NCBI GenBank assembly: GCA_029721435.1
Contig: CM056574.1
Coordinates: forward strand, 6,511,001-6,575,000
From: Gymnothorax reevesii
Lineage: Eukaryota; Chordata; Actinopteri; Anguilliformes; Muraenidae
Length of the DNA: 64,000 nt
Reading direction: 5' to 3'
Part shown: positions 11,601 through 21,586 of the stretch, one piece after another
Position numbering within the stretch: position 1 is the first letter of the stretch
Layout of the letters: every line of letters starts with the position of its first letter
The notes under the pieces: model-generated
The model's database searches: none
Told to the model about the DNA's origin: nothing
The model's input: the letters and a program-made list of their open reading frames with translations, nothing else
Position numbers and translations under genes: made by a program

Positions 11601-14600
11601 GCCATGGAGTTCAGAAACCCAATTAGCAGCTTATTGATTTAACACAGTCTTATAATAATATATTATAATAATAATCTGCCACCTTAGCATGACTTGCCTA
11701 CTGGGAAAATTGCAAAATAAAACAATTTGAACGTTGGGCTTTTAAACATCGCGGAATGCATAACCCTTTCTGTCAATGTAGTTTAAGGGAGCAAAGCATT
11801 TCTCTGGCCTGAAAAGCAACTTATTAAGAACAAATAACAACTTTTTTTATTTTTTTGGGATTGTAATCGTGGTTGGAACAAAAAAATCTGCCAACACAGT
11901 GGGTCCCCAGGACCGAGTTTGGGAACCACTGCTCTACAGCAAGATCTTCAACGCAACCTTAGTCTGTCTTAACTCAACGAACTACCAGCAAAGCTGGATT
12001 TCTAGCAGTTGGAGAAGGCGAGTACTGCCAGGGCGGGAGAGAGAACGAACCAGAACACAGACCTCCATGAAAGGCGTTAATGACCACAGGCTTGCACAAA
12101 AAAAACAATGTTTTCTTGCAACAGAATGATTTTCTGAGCGTTATATAATGTTAAAGTTGCTTTTTGGGATTTTTCACTCCTGCAGCGGTGTCCCATAATC
12201 TCCATGAAGGGCCAGTGTCGCTGGTTTCGGTGACGACCCAACACTTATGTACCTGGTTCTACTCATCAGAGTCTTGACTGAACCCTGGTCATTTAATTGG
12301 CTGAATCAGGCGTTTTAGCCCTGGGCTGTGACACACACACCTGCACCCACACTGGCCCCTCATGGATGAGAGTGGACTCTCAGCGCTTGCGCTCTGACCC
12401 AGGGCCAGCACTCTCGCTCCGTACTCATCGTCAGATTTCAGCGAATGAAAATGCAGAGTGAAGCTGCACATTTCTGACAGGACCCCTCACCTAAGGTGGG
12501 CGGAGCAGGAAGTCCCGTGAGACACACCACCAGCTGTGCGGTCTTCTTCAGCAGGCTGCTGTCAGTCATAGCGCAGGCCTTCTGTAGCTCCTCCCTCAAG
12601 AGGGCAGTAGAGGGGGCCTGCAGAGAAACCAGCGTGAGAACCCCGCCCCCACCATCAGCCCAACCAAATCCACCAGTCACAAACGAGTGTCCAAACAATC
12701 CCACCCATTCAGCCTACCGCTAAATAAAAACAGAAAATGCACCCATCAGAAACGCATTAGAACAATCCTGCCCATAGTCAGCCTACTCAAAAATTAAATG
12801 ACTCAATAGATAAATGCATCGATCAGAACAAAGCTCTCGAACCCTGCCCCTTCAGCCTACCCCAAAAAAACAAAAAAAAATGCACAAAATAAAAACACCA
12901 ATCAGAAACAGAGGAGCTACACCAACAATGCACCCCCATGACAGCGTAACAGTTTTCCAAACCGTTCCCAGTCAGCAGAACCCGAGTGCTGATAACATCT
13001 GCAATTTTCAGCCTCACCATCAAAGCGCATGAAGCTACGGACGTAGCGTTCTGTCATTTGCAAAAAAAAAAAAACTATCTGGCTATAGTTTGTCAGTCAG
13101 TCAGTCCGTCCCTCTGTTGAAACCATTGCTATTGGGTTAGCTAAATAGCTACCTACAGTCATGATTCACTCATCTTACAGTCAACACACTGATCTTGGCC
13201 AAATAGCTCATGGGATTAAGTCTACGAATTAGCGCCAACATAGCATGCACATTCTAGTACTGCTTAGCTTGCTGGCTAATTATGTCCGTCGTCAGAAAGC
13301 AACTGGTTCACGTTGCAAATGTTAATGGGGCAATAGCCTACTACTGCAACTATGCCATTTCTGAACAGAGAAATACAAATATCATGAAAGTCATGAAAAT
13401 CATCAATTATTGTGTGACGAAAATCACAGGGGGGACCAGATTTTACACGACACAGACAGCACAAACCTGCAAAGGCTGCCGGGAGATTTTCTGCTGCTTT
13501 GACTGCTTCTCCAGGCTGGGCGTGGCCTGTGGGGTCCGTACTTTATTGGCCGGCCGCAGGCCCCTCCTCCTCTCGCAGTCCGTCTCCTCTCTCAGAGCAG
13601 ATGCCCAGCACTCGCTGCCGTTATGCAGGGGGAGGGTGGGGTCTGTGAGCGGGTCATTCTGATTGGTCAGCACGTCCTGCCCTGGCCTCGGCGTGCACTC
13701 TAGCTCTGCCTGCTGGTGCGGGTTGAGGTACGCCTGCCCGTCACTGTAAGTGAAGGTAAATTTGGCCAGGCGTTCCTCCAGCGCCATGGCAACCGCTTGC
13801 TTCGCCTGGGATACGGCGAGATTCCAAAGCGGGAGCAGCTGCAAGGGTACCAAGCCGAACGGCTGAGGACAGACAAACGGACAGAGAGACCAAACAATTC
13901 ACAGATCGCAACCACAAACCATATTAAAAGGAACAACACGTCTTTAAATTATAATTGCTGTGTACGGCTGACAGGGTCTTTGTCCAATACTGGAGCAACG
14001 CCCAGCAGCACCAGCGAAGGACAAAGAACCTGAGAAATGAGACTCTACAACAAAGTTTCAAAATGGCCACTCGATCACAACTGGCTCCATGTGAGGCCTG
14101 AATAACCGCTCCCCCACCAGTGACCAGACCACCCCATCCATTCCCCACAAACCAGTACAAGACCAGGACACAACAGAAGCCAGGCCACTGCATACAGAAA
14201 CTCATCAGAAACCAGTTAAAGCATAATTCCTCCCAGCTTGAGCGCCGAGGCACAACATCCAGGGTCAGGAAGTGTAACTCCGGCCATGTTTTTTTACCCT
14301 TCCCATAAACACAGCCAGCCGATATCACCAGTTAGCCTCGTTCACCAGTTGAAGAATTGTTCCAGGCTGCTGGTACAATTCTGTAGAGGATTTTTTCTCA
14401 GTGCATCTGAATTTTACTAGACTGTTCTTGTTACTGCAAATGCAATGCACTACCCCTGTCACCAGGTGGCACTGCATTGCCAAATGCTCTCCGCGTCATG
14501 ACCCTGCCGAACTGCAGTCAGTGCTGAAATGAATACGCAGTTTCAGATGCCTATGTGATGAAATGGCAACACAAAGCTGAGAGGCCAACTGAAGCCTACC

Positions 14601-17600
14601 GTGCAGGAAATTCCATCACTACGACTCATTCGCATTTTGAAGCGCAGCTAAGAGCAAACAGCAGAACAAAGAAATTACCCGCAAAGGCACAGATTCACAC
14701 GCTGTTCATGCGCATATAAAATTATAAAAGTAAACAAAAATAAATATAAAGTCCAGGGACAGAGCTGTTTATTTTTAACTATAGGACTGAATAGCAGGTG
14801 GAGGATATGCTTACAGTTTCATAATGCCAAACGTATAGAACAATTACACCCAAATATCCAGCTTACTGAACCAGCAAGGAGAAGAAAGTCGCTCTATAAC
14901 AACTGAGGCCTTCTCTACGGCCAACAATGTTTAATAATATCTGTTAATGCGGGGGAAAGGTGAGATTTCATCGCTGCAGTGACTTTAATCTGACACATTT
15001 TTTCCCCCGCAGGTTGCGAGGGCCGCGCACCTTCTTGGCCTTGTAGGAACTGGAGCAGTTTGGCGCGGCAGTCCCTTGGCACAGACCCTGGTACTGCTCC
15101 TCTCCGGTGAAGAGCACTATCAGCTTCTCAGACGCGAATCCGTGCTCAGCCGTCTCGCCAAAGAACTGCACGTGGTACATGAGCACGGTCCGGCTGATCA
15201 CAGCTGGGGGGAACACAGACAGGCGAGAAAATTCAGCCGAAACAAATGCACTTCATCACAACATTATGCGTGTGCGCAATGAGCTACGACTCACCGAGGA
15301 CCCCTGTGTCTGACCCCCACAGAAGGTTATTACAAGTTCATCTGCACCCCCCCCCCTTCACCTTTTGAGGGATTGCAATTCCATGTCCAAATCTTGCTGA
15401 TGGTGGCGCTAGGATAGAGTACGGCGGTGACCGAGTCACAGCTACTCAGAACTTCTCATAGGAATTTTACTTGACACCAAAAGCTAACGGGGTTTAGACA
15501 ATTTCTAGCATTACTCAAACTCAAATTAATTTTTTGAGCCTGTTCGCTCCAAGATCAGCCAACAGCCTATACGGACGCATGTAATCACATCAAATACGTA
15601 GTTTGTCATAATTGTCACGCATTTGCACTTGTAATCCAGTTTGACGTTTTGCAAACGACATTTCCACAACACAAAGTCGAGTAGCCCATGATTTGTTCTC
15701 ATTATATGACGTACCACAGTTTAAGCAAACGTCCACAATGTAAATTGATGGAAGCCAATCAGTGATATAAATAGCTATTATATCAGGAAACTGGTAAAAC
15801 TGTAACCAAGTAAAGTTATTGCACAGCGCGCTACCATTCGCTAGCTTATATGCATAGAAATCAATGAAAAACACTGCATAGCAATTATTTTGCCATATAG
15901 CTAGCTAGCATTTATATGCACCAAATGTGACAAGCTAAGCCAGCAAACTAGTTAATTTTGGTGCATAAAAATCTAAAGAAAAGAGTAAATAGTTTACGGT
16001 TATTAACTGGTATTTAGTTAGCCAACTACCATTTAAATGCAACAAATATAACTGTCTAAGCTGGCTTAGCTTAGTACCTAGTTTGCTGGCTCAGATAGTT
16101 TTATTCGGAGCAGTAAGTCAATAGAAAACAGTGAATAACCATTATTTCGTGACTTAGCAAGCATTGAACTAGAAATTAAGCAGGGTTTTTCCTGCATAGA
16201 GAATTTGGTGGCAGCCACCACCAACTAATTTCTTACCACCAACAGCTCCCAACGCGATTTTCTGTATCGCATTCAAATTTACATGCGTGAAAGAAAAAAA
16301 CAAAAAAAAGCGCGGAATTTGCTCAATAATAGTGCCATACTTCCCCAGTCAAAAAAAAAAAAAAAAAAGCATGTGCAGCCTTCCCTCACGCTAAATAAAA
16401 TAAGAAGTATGTAATCCCCCCCACTTAACAAAACAAGCTGTGTTCGTGGAACACTGATGCCCCCGGCTGCAGGTTAAAGTATTGCGGGTTAAAGGTTTTT
16501 TCCCCTGATGCAGACAAACGGACGGACGGACAGACAGACGGACAGGTGAATACTATCTTCGATTCCGGGGACATAAAATAAACAACAAGTTCTGAGTGCG
16601 TGCAGGAGCCTATTCCTGAGTACCACCACCAGCTCCTTCTGAGACAGGAAAAACCCTGTGAAGATAAATGAGTTAGCTAGCAGTTATATGCACCAAACCC
16701 AAACCAGCAAACTAGGTGGCTAGCTAAAGAAATTGATGGCTAGGCTTGCTAGATGGTTCACTGGTTCAGCTAGCTATATTTGGTGCATACAAGTCAATAA
16801 AATCAGTGAATAACATATTTGACTATATAACTAGACTTTGTTGAGATGGTAGTAAGTGATTATTTAGCCGTGTAGCCAGGTCAGTGACAATTGATGAGAT
16901 TTAATGGCTTGTTCACTAGCTACCAATTTTTTAGGCCAACAAACATTGGCTAAAGATGCTTGGCCATTAATATAAATTAGCACTTGATACATAATTTATA
17001 TCTAGCAGTTAGCATAATTAAACAGACCTCAAAGTAGCCAACTAATTAACTTTGCCATATTTGATGGCGCAGCTTCACCAGGCTAAGTGCTGGATGATTT
17101 CTAACGCAAACTGACCAATTTATGTCCAGGCATCAGGAGGATCACAGGGCATGTAATTTGTTTAACTATAAAGGCAGTCATGTCGGCAAAAATTAAAATG
17201 ATTTAAATTCATGTTGACTAAGGTGTAGAAAACCAACATTTGTAGTTACTTGGAAAGATGACCTGAAATCTCTAAATCAGTGATTCCCAAAGTGTGGGCC
17301 GTGGTGGTACTGCAGGTGGGCTGTGAGAGGTCATTAAAAATATGATTCATTTTTGCAAATATGATTTTTTATTTTTTTATTGTAAAATATTTATTGCACG
17401 ATTTTAAAAAATATTTAGAAGTAATAACCTATTGAGTGTTATTGACCTCACAATATTTTAGGAACCTTATATAGTTTATGATCGGAAAGTAGCTTTCTGG
17501 TCATCATGACCGGGGGTCATAATCGGAGGAGCGCGTACGGTGTTCGATAATTAATTCTGTCTTGTGTGTACACCACAGATTAAAAGTTTGGGCTTCTTTT

Positions 17601-20600
17601 ATCCCCCTGCTTTCATTTCAATCCTGAATCTTTATAATAATAATAAATAAATAAATAAAAAACAACAACAACAATTATTGTTGTTGTTTTTTATTTATTT
17701 TATTTTCTTAACAACAACAACAATTATTGTTGTTGTTAAGTGTTCTGAGAATGCATAATTTCGTCTATGTACTGTTCATAGGACAAAGGTGGGCCGCGGA
17801 CATTTTTTAGATTTTCAAGTGGGCCCCGATTTGGAAAAGTTTGGGAACCCCAGCTCTAAATCAACGGAGGCTCGAAAACAAGGGGAAGTGCTTGAAAAGT
17901 GAATACCAAAAAAAGTCTATGGGTAAAATGAAAGCTAGCTTTCACTTCCGATACCAGCATGATTTAGTCACCACAAAACTGTATTTTCGCCGTGGTACAC
18001 AGTTCCGGTTTCAGCCATTGACTGTATTCAGTCAATAGTTTCAGAGCACGAAACTGGTTTTCCCTTTGCATGTTCATGCTACGGCCAACGCAAGCAACTT
18101 AACATTTTGTAACTGGTCATGTGTTTTTTCTCCAGGAGACATAATTGTATATGTTCACATGAAGTAAATACCGTAGCTGCATATCGTACACTGACCTGGC
18201 GATGCATAGCTAGAAAGGAGCACTGGTTCCTGGGTTTACCGGATGTTCACATTCCAGCACGGAGGAGGGACCTACTCTAACATGCGGCACTTCAATCACA
18301 CGCAAGGATTTGGTGAAACTAGCAGAAGAGTCACCGGCGGCAAAAGTTTGGAAACAGTTTCGACCCTCCCCAGTTTGCAGGAGAAATCCTGCCCCGAGCA
18401 ATATACGGGCCACATGCAAGAACTAAACAGCTACGCTGATCTCGCTGTGGCTGCAGGTTTCAACCAACAACTGTCTGTGTCTCAGACGAGCACCTTAGCT
18501 GCAACTCGGCAGGTCTCAAACCAAGGCTGTGCCGTCGTCCTCGGTCCTGCCACGCCTGCGGTAAAGGACCAAAACGCAACGCACCTTTTTCTTTGACGTG
18601 ATTGTCCCGCACTGGGTCCCTCGTCACCAAGCAAGGCCACCAGGGGAAGCCGGCGACCTTTGTCCACACCACATCGCCGACGGAGAAAGGAACCTGCAGC
18701 TCCTCCTCCTTCACCTGAGCAACAGGCCCCGCCTCCACACACACCTGTGGTAAACGAAGCGACTCCACCCATCAGTCGCAACAATGACAATCCCTGATGC
18801 GAGCGACAAAAACGACCCCTTAAGTTCATTTGAGCGATCTTTTCTGTTGCAATAAAATACACTGATCACCAATGCCTGCGATCGACCACAAAACAGGGTA
18901 TGCCATGCCTAATAACTGCAGAAATCACAAAACTAGCCATAACCTATGATGCAGAGCTATTGATTACACTGCAAGACCAGACTACAGGCCTTCGGTGCAC
19001 TGGCTAAAGAACTTGGACTACATTGTCCATGACCCTTCACCCTGGACGCACTGTTCAAGTAATGTTGCCAATTCTGAGACGTGTTTTCACAACCAGAACC
19101 AGAAACACGTTTGTGGTTTGATTACTGGTTGAGCATTTGGCGACTTTGGTTCTGTGTGAATAAAGTCATTGTGTCAGCCAAAGGTGAACCAGAGGTCAAG
19201 GTGGCTTATGCACCGATTCAAGAATGCAGACAAAAAATGCTCCACAATTTGACGCTTTACATCACTGTGCCATTGTAGTCAGCACAGATAACACAGGGTG
19301 AAGTTGGAAGTAGGGCCAGATGATTGGCATTTACAATCCTTGTAGGTGTCAGGAATCTGAAATGCATTGTTTACGGCACCCGTGTTCATTTACGAAATGA
19401 ACAATGCGTTTGGGAATCGGGTCACTTCCTGAACTATCTGAAAATGCAGATCATTCAGATGTACTTCACCCGATGTTACTCAATACTGAACCAAGACCTT
19501 GTCCACAAACGATTTTTGGTCCTGCATTTTTGCGCGCATGTGTAAACATGTTTTCTGATTTGATGTCACAAACATGTTTCCGGTTCTGGTCGCGAAAAAC
19601 AAACCCCAGAAATATAGCACATATGATGAGGTAGAGTTCTTTGGTAAAAAATCAAGACAACTCAGGAATAGGAGCCATTTTGTTTCCATGGCGCCAAACC
19701 GAGCCCTTTTGCATGATGGCAATGGTTGGATTTTTTATTGTTCTTTTCTTGGAGGGGAAACATATTCATTTTGAGGCAAAAACAATAAACCAACTAGCAA
19801 TGGTTTCTTTCTATTACATTCACAATATTCATCGTATTTCTAAATATTTATCCAAGGAGTGCCTTCAGACAATAGTCCATGCTTTTGTAATCTCACGACT
19901 GGACTATTGTAAAAGTTTATTTAATGGCCTGCCTAAATATCAGATTTCTAAACTAGGGCGAGTCCAAAACGCTGCCACTAGATTAATAATGAATACGAAG
20001 AAGTGTGATCACATTACTTCAGTTTTGTATGAGCTTCATTGTTTTATAGCATTCATTTTAAAATATTGATTATCACTTTCATGGCCATTCAGGGCATGTC
20101 ACCTACATATATCAGTAAGTTAGTCAGCACTAGGTCTTGATCCACATATACACTAAGATCAAGTTCTTCTATTTTTTCGGAACGCCCTCAGGGGCAGATG
20201 CTCACAGCTTTAGGCGCTCCATCGTTTCACGCTGCTGCCTACCTTGTGGAATAGCCTGCCTGCGCATATCCGTGAAATTGAATCATTTGCCGTCTTCAAG
20301 AAATAGGTCAAGACACATCTTTTTAAATTAGCTTTTAATTAATTCTTTGAAGAGTTTTAATACTAGTTTTTTTTCTCCCTCTCTCTCTCTTTTTCTCCCT
20401 CCATGTATAGCAGTCTGGGAATTTTATGTAGGGTTTCTATCAATAGTAGATTCATTTTTGATATTTTAGCTTGACTATAAACAGTTAACGATCCAAAGTG
20501 CTTAAAAGGCACTATATTAAGTCGATAAATTAAATCAATGGTTTCAACAAGCATAATAATGGAAAATGTACAAACATGTGAAAACAGAAAAAGGAGAGAA

Positions 20601-21582
20601 AAGCTTGTTCACTTTGAGATGGCGCCCGAAAACACAATGGAAACAAAATGGCTCCAAGACCAGATTTTCGGAATCCCTGTGCCACAACTCCATCTCGGAA
20701 TTCTGTCAAACACTCAACATTTCTTATCATTACCATTAGCCAAATTATGACAAAGATAGCTACTATTCTGTCAGCCCATGGCTTAATCAGAGTAAAAACA
20801 TTTAACTTTTCAAGTGTTAGGTGTTCCAAACGTGCAGAGGGTTAGCGAGACTGAGAGACATATTTACAGCGCAGAACTGAGCCCAAGGTTCTCACCTTCG
20901 CCGGCACATCTCCGTGCCCATTCTCCGAAACGCCGTTCAACGTAACGTTGAGGGAAAGGGGCTTAGGTTTGGCCTTCAGCGGCCTCTTCCTCTTCCTCCC
21001 CCTCACCGTGGCCTTGGCGGGGGTGCCGGTGGGCTCTGGTCGGGCCGCGTCCTCGCCGAAGCAGGGGGCCTGGAAAAGGGGAGGCGTGCCATTGGACACC
21101 AGCTTAGTGATCTGCAGCTTGAGCTCAGGGGAGGAGCTGCTCTTCCTCTGGGGGCTGGTGTGAGGCGGGGCTGGCTCCGCCCCCTTTAGGAGGAGGGGCC
21201 CCTCGGGGGCGCAGATTTTGGCCGGTTTGTCCTGTTCGCCGTTGAGCAGGCGGGACGTCAGGTCCTTCAGGCGCTCGTGGCCGCCGGGCTGACCGGCCAT
21301 CTTCTGCAGAACGGTGTCCTGGAGGGTGACGGCCAGCTGGGCTGCGGCCTGGTCCATCAGCAGGGCGGGGTCAGTCATGAGGAGGGCGGGGTCGGTTATG
21401 AGGCGGGCAGGATCAGTCATGAGGAGGGCGGGGTCGGTGCTCTTATCAGCACACCCCTTGCGGCTGCCCAGCGGCTCGACTGGAGACTGCTTCACGCTGA
21501 CGGGGTTCGGTGGATCGGGCATCAGCGGTAAAGAACAGCCTTTGCAGTCCATGGCGTCGGAGCCCACGCTGTCCGCGCTCAT
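1..21582 (-). CDS. nsd2: nsd2 (WHSC1/MMSET), H3K36 methyltransferase, 5' three-quarters of the coding region
   Basis: NSD2 is a nuclear enzyme that dimethylates histone H3 lysine 36 and reads chromatin through PWWP and PHD modules. Seventeen exons are visible, in coding order: 20896-21582, 18585-18744, 15031-15203, 13467-13838, 12491-12617, 10677-10748, 9827-9924, 6704-6800, 6245-6342, 5954-6046, 5310-5436, 5023-5223, 4540-4719, 2781-2937, 2237-2439, 1492-1595 and 1-268 (cut by the edge). All junctions are AG/GT and phases match throughout; the sum is 3217 nt, about 1072 residues, close to the same point in the 1365-residue human protein. Domains in order: LKDLTSR N-terminal motif, PWWP1, basic linker, PHD cluster, PWWP2, AWS, start of SET. 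The SET core and C-terminal PHD lie off the window. The cysteine-rich stretch [11 protein letters not shown] and the motif LKDLTSR fit NSD2 better than NSD3 or NSD1. No HMG box is recognisable. Exon borders are by eye and no transcript was seen. Confidence 0.93.
269..1491. other. nsd2 intron with degraded MITE
   Basis: No exon is visible. About 355-430 is a diverged half copy of the palindromic MITE family seen at 24.7, 43.3 and 46.1 kb (it shares acattcaaagtcaatg and a gcgaaac block). Otherwise AT-rich, with repeated agctagct motifs. Confidence 0.55.
1492..2439 (-). CDS. nsd2: nsd2 exons: second PWWP domain and following helix
   Basis: Two exons, 2237-2439 and 1492-1595. The first completes the PWWP2 signature begun in the exon at 2781-2937 (WVKLGSYR then WWPAEVRHP) and continues with [18 protein letters not shown] and [14 protein letters not shown]. 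The second encodes [20 protein letters not shown], then [10 protein letters not shown]. Phases are 1/1 and 2/0. PWWP2 helps dock NSD2 on nucleosomes. The only difference from the human protein I would note is a shorter loop after the GDRG motif. Confidence 0.93.
2781..5436 (-). CDS. nsd2: nsd2 exons: PHD finger cluster
   Basis: Four exons: 5310-5436, 5023-5223, 4540-4719 and 2781-2937. They encode tandem cysteine/histidine zinc fingers: [20 protein letters not shown] with [54 protein letters not shown] and [20 protein letters not shown]; then [20 protein letters not shown] entering PWWP2. In this family the fingers support chromatin targeting. The exon at 5310-5436 starts at the last unit of a tandem array made of copies of its own splice acceptor (see the repeat at 5437-5830). 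Confidence 0.94.
3218..3420. repeat. piggyBac-like MITE, degraded
   Basis: It starts at a TTAA followed by CCCTTAGAGCGC and shares ttgaaaacctat and the caacttgttt/agctcccg blocks with the copies at 11240-11420 and 32719-32948. The TTAA and CCCTT ends suggest a non-autonomous piggyBac relative. The right end is unclear. Confidence 0.5.
5437..5830 (-). repeat. minisatellite of eight tandem nsd2 splice-acceptor copies
   Basis: Read on the minus strand, a block of about 30 nt holding CTGTATCCTCTCTGCACAG recurs at about 5437, 5480, 5526, 5567, 5632, 5681, 5747 and 5790. The copies are separated by GT-rich (CA-microsatellite) spacers of varying length. The last copy is the authentic 3' splice site of the PHD exon at 5310-5436 (CACAG then GTGTGTGAGG). 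The frame of that exon stays open back to about 5790, so several upstream AGs could in principle extend the exon without a stop. Confidence 0.88.
5954..13838 (-). CDS. nsd2: nsd2 exons: PWWP1 C-terminal helices and basic linker
   Basis: Seven exons: 13467-13838, 12491-12617, 10677-10748, 9827-9924, 6704-6800, 6245-6342 and 5954-6046. The first gives [20 protein letters not shown] then [19 protein letters not shown], matching the post-PWWP helices. The rest are lysine/arginine-rich linkers, including SPKKRLK, SKPLKKR and SPSDSTDES, which resemble the human linker ahead of the PHD fingers. The 72-nt exon at 10677-10748 and the 127-nt exon at 12491-12617 are the least certain: they are supported by splice sites and matching phase rather than strong similarity. 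For 9827-9924 two frames are open; the frame reading PKRIKMWQQ fits the neighbouring phases and was chosen. Confidence 0.8.
6955..7345 (+). repeat. three diverged ~152-bp tandem units, interrupted by a Tc1 element
   Basis: Units begin near 6960, 7110 and 7264. Each has a version of ggtcaatcggtcaaatggt, then aagatatggcc; units one and two also share ttgaacc...caggtat, aatgacat and ggtca blocks. The sequence is cut by the Tc1 insertion at 7408-7409 and probably resumes after 8974. The parent repeat family is not recognised. Confidence 0.6.
7410..8972 (+). mobile_element. Tc1-like transposon (1.56 kb) in an nsd2 intron
   Basis: Near-matching terminal inverted repeats start CAAAACCCAAAACCAGTGAAG on the left and, reverse-complemented, CAAAACCCTAAACCAGTGAAG on the right, flanked by TA target duplications (7408-7409, 8973-8974). 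They include the shared block ATGATTTGCAAATCCTTTTC. The element lies antisense to nsd2 between coding exons 8 and 7. It encodes the interrupted transposase at 7725-8747. A deleted relative is at 30082-30771. Confidence 0.93.
7725..8747 (+). pseudogene. Tc1-like transposase with one nonsense codon
   Basis: From ATG 7725 the frame reads [20 protein letters not shown] and the helix-turn-helix segment [20 protein letters not shown], then catalytic segments [21 protein letters not shown] and [10 protein letters not shown]. The spacing between the second Asp and the Glu is 34 residues (DD34E). A TAG at 8568-8570, two codons after the catalytic Glu, falls where this family normally has Trp (TGG). 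The same frame continues for 58 codons to TAA at 8745-8747. No other disruption is visible, so inactivation looks recent. The product would lack its C-terminal tail. Confidence 0.9.
9543..9729. repeat. hAT-like MITE, ~190 bp
   Basis: Imperfect terminal inverted repeats share ctaactggtctg/caaagggcc with the complement of the right end, which reads CAGGGGCGTCCAACTGG. It resembles the elements at 12183-12382 and 31420-31625. No coding capacity. Confidence 0.6.
10542..10650. repeat. 109-bp GC-rich palindrome with 38-bp perfect arms
   Basis: 10542-10579 is the exact reverse complement of 10613-10650 (arms begin CCCAGATAGCAAGCTCCTCC), with a 33-bp loop. It sits in the nsd2 intron just upstream of the exon 10677-10748. 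It looks like a small foldback MITE; no clear target duplication was seen. Transcripts would form a long hairpin. Confidence 0.9.
11240..11420. repeat. piggyBac-like MITE, degraded
   Basis: It shares tgttgaaaacctat, caacttgttt and agctcccg with the copies at 3218-3420 and 32719-32948. The ends are eroded. Confidence 0.45.
12183..12382. repeat. hAT-like MITE
   Basis: The left end gtcccataatctccatgaag and the complement of the right end (gtccactctcatccatgagg) are inverted repeats, both followed by GGCCAGTGT. It belongs with 31420-31625. It lies in the nsd2 intron immediately upstream of the donor-side border of exon 12491-12617. Confidence 0.65.
15031..18744 (-). CDS. nsd2: nsd2 exons: first PWWP domain
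   Basis: Two exons, 18585-18744 and 15031-15203. The first carries [20 protein letters not shown], the aromatic-cage strand of a PWWP domain that binds methylated H3K36. The second carries [20 protein letters not shown] and EEQYQGLCQ. The acceptor of the second exon is the CAG at 15204-15206, chosen over a nearby AG at 15194-15195 because it alone keeps the phase (K-A-V-I-S-R-T-V). Confidence 0.94.
16181..16658. repeat. hAT-like MITE, 478 bp
   Basis: Ends are CAGGGTTTTTCCTG and CAGGAAAAACCCTG, exact inverted repeats, and both subterminal regions contain ccacca-rich sequence. No open reading frame of note. Inside is a short ggacggacagacagacgg tract. It lies in the nsd2 intron between coding exons 3 and 2. 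Confidence 0.75.
17278..17853. repeat. hAT MITE, 576 bp, perfect 8-bp target duplication
   Basis: The element begins CAGTGATTCCCAAAGTGTGG and ends TTTGGGAACCCCAG, and is flanked on both sides by the 8-bp direct repeat CTCTAAAT, the hAT signature. Within it, 17630-17745 holds nested A/T palindromes built from acaacaacaattattgttg units. No transposase is present. Confidence 0.88.
19795..20530 (+). mobile_element. L2-like LINE, 5'-truncated 3' end
   Basis: The translation contains [20 protein letters not shown] and [15 protein letters not shown], the conserved C-terminal end of L2/CR1-group reverse transcriptase ORFs, followed by an eroded part that includes a match to the LWNSLP-type motif (tgtggaatagcctgcctgcg). 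The 3' end resembles LINE tails (aaagtgcttaaaaggcacta). It is disrupted and inactive. It lies in an nsd2 intron, opposite strand, bracketed by inverted copies of another repeat (about 19650-19720 and 20610-20690). Confidence 0.75.
20896..21582 (-). CDS. nsd2: nsd2 first coding exon
   Basis: This exon gives 229 codons from the ATG at 21582-21580, four bases after a splice acceptor at about 21587, so at least one upstream non-coding exon must exist. Conserved NSD2 motifs are [18 protein letters not shown] and [20 protein letters not shown]. An arginine/lysine cluster ([14 protein letters not shown]) looks like a nuclear localisation signal. A 21-nt coding repeat gives four near-copies of TDPALLM. 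It ends at a GAAG/GTGAG donor in phase 0, matching the PWWP1 exon. Confidence 0.93.
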
Positions 21583-21586
21583 TCAG

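Noticed and set aside
1..21582. Assignment to nsd3 or nsd1
   Set aside because: Sequence around the PHD fingers ([24 protein letters not shown]) and the N-terminal LKDLTSR motif follow NSD2; NSD3 differs at these places, and a TACC3-like gene nearby fits the NSD2 cluster.
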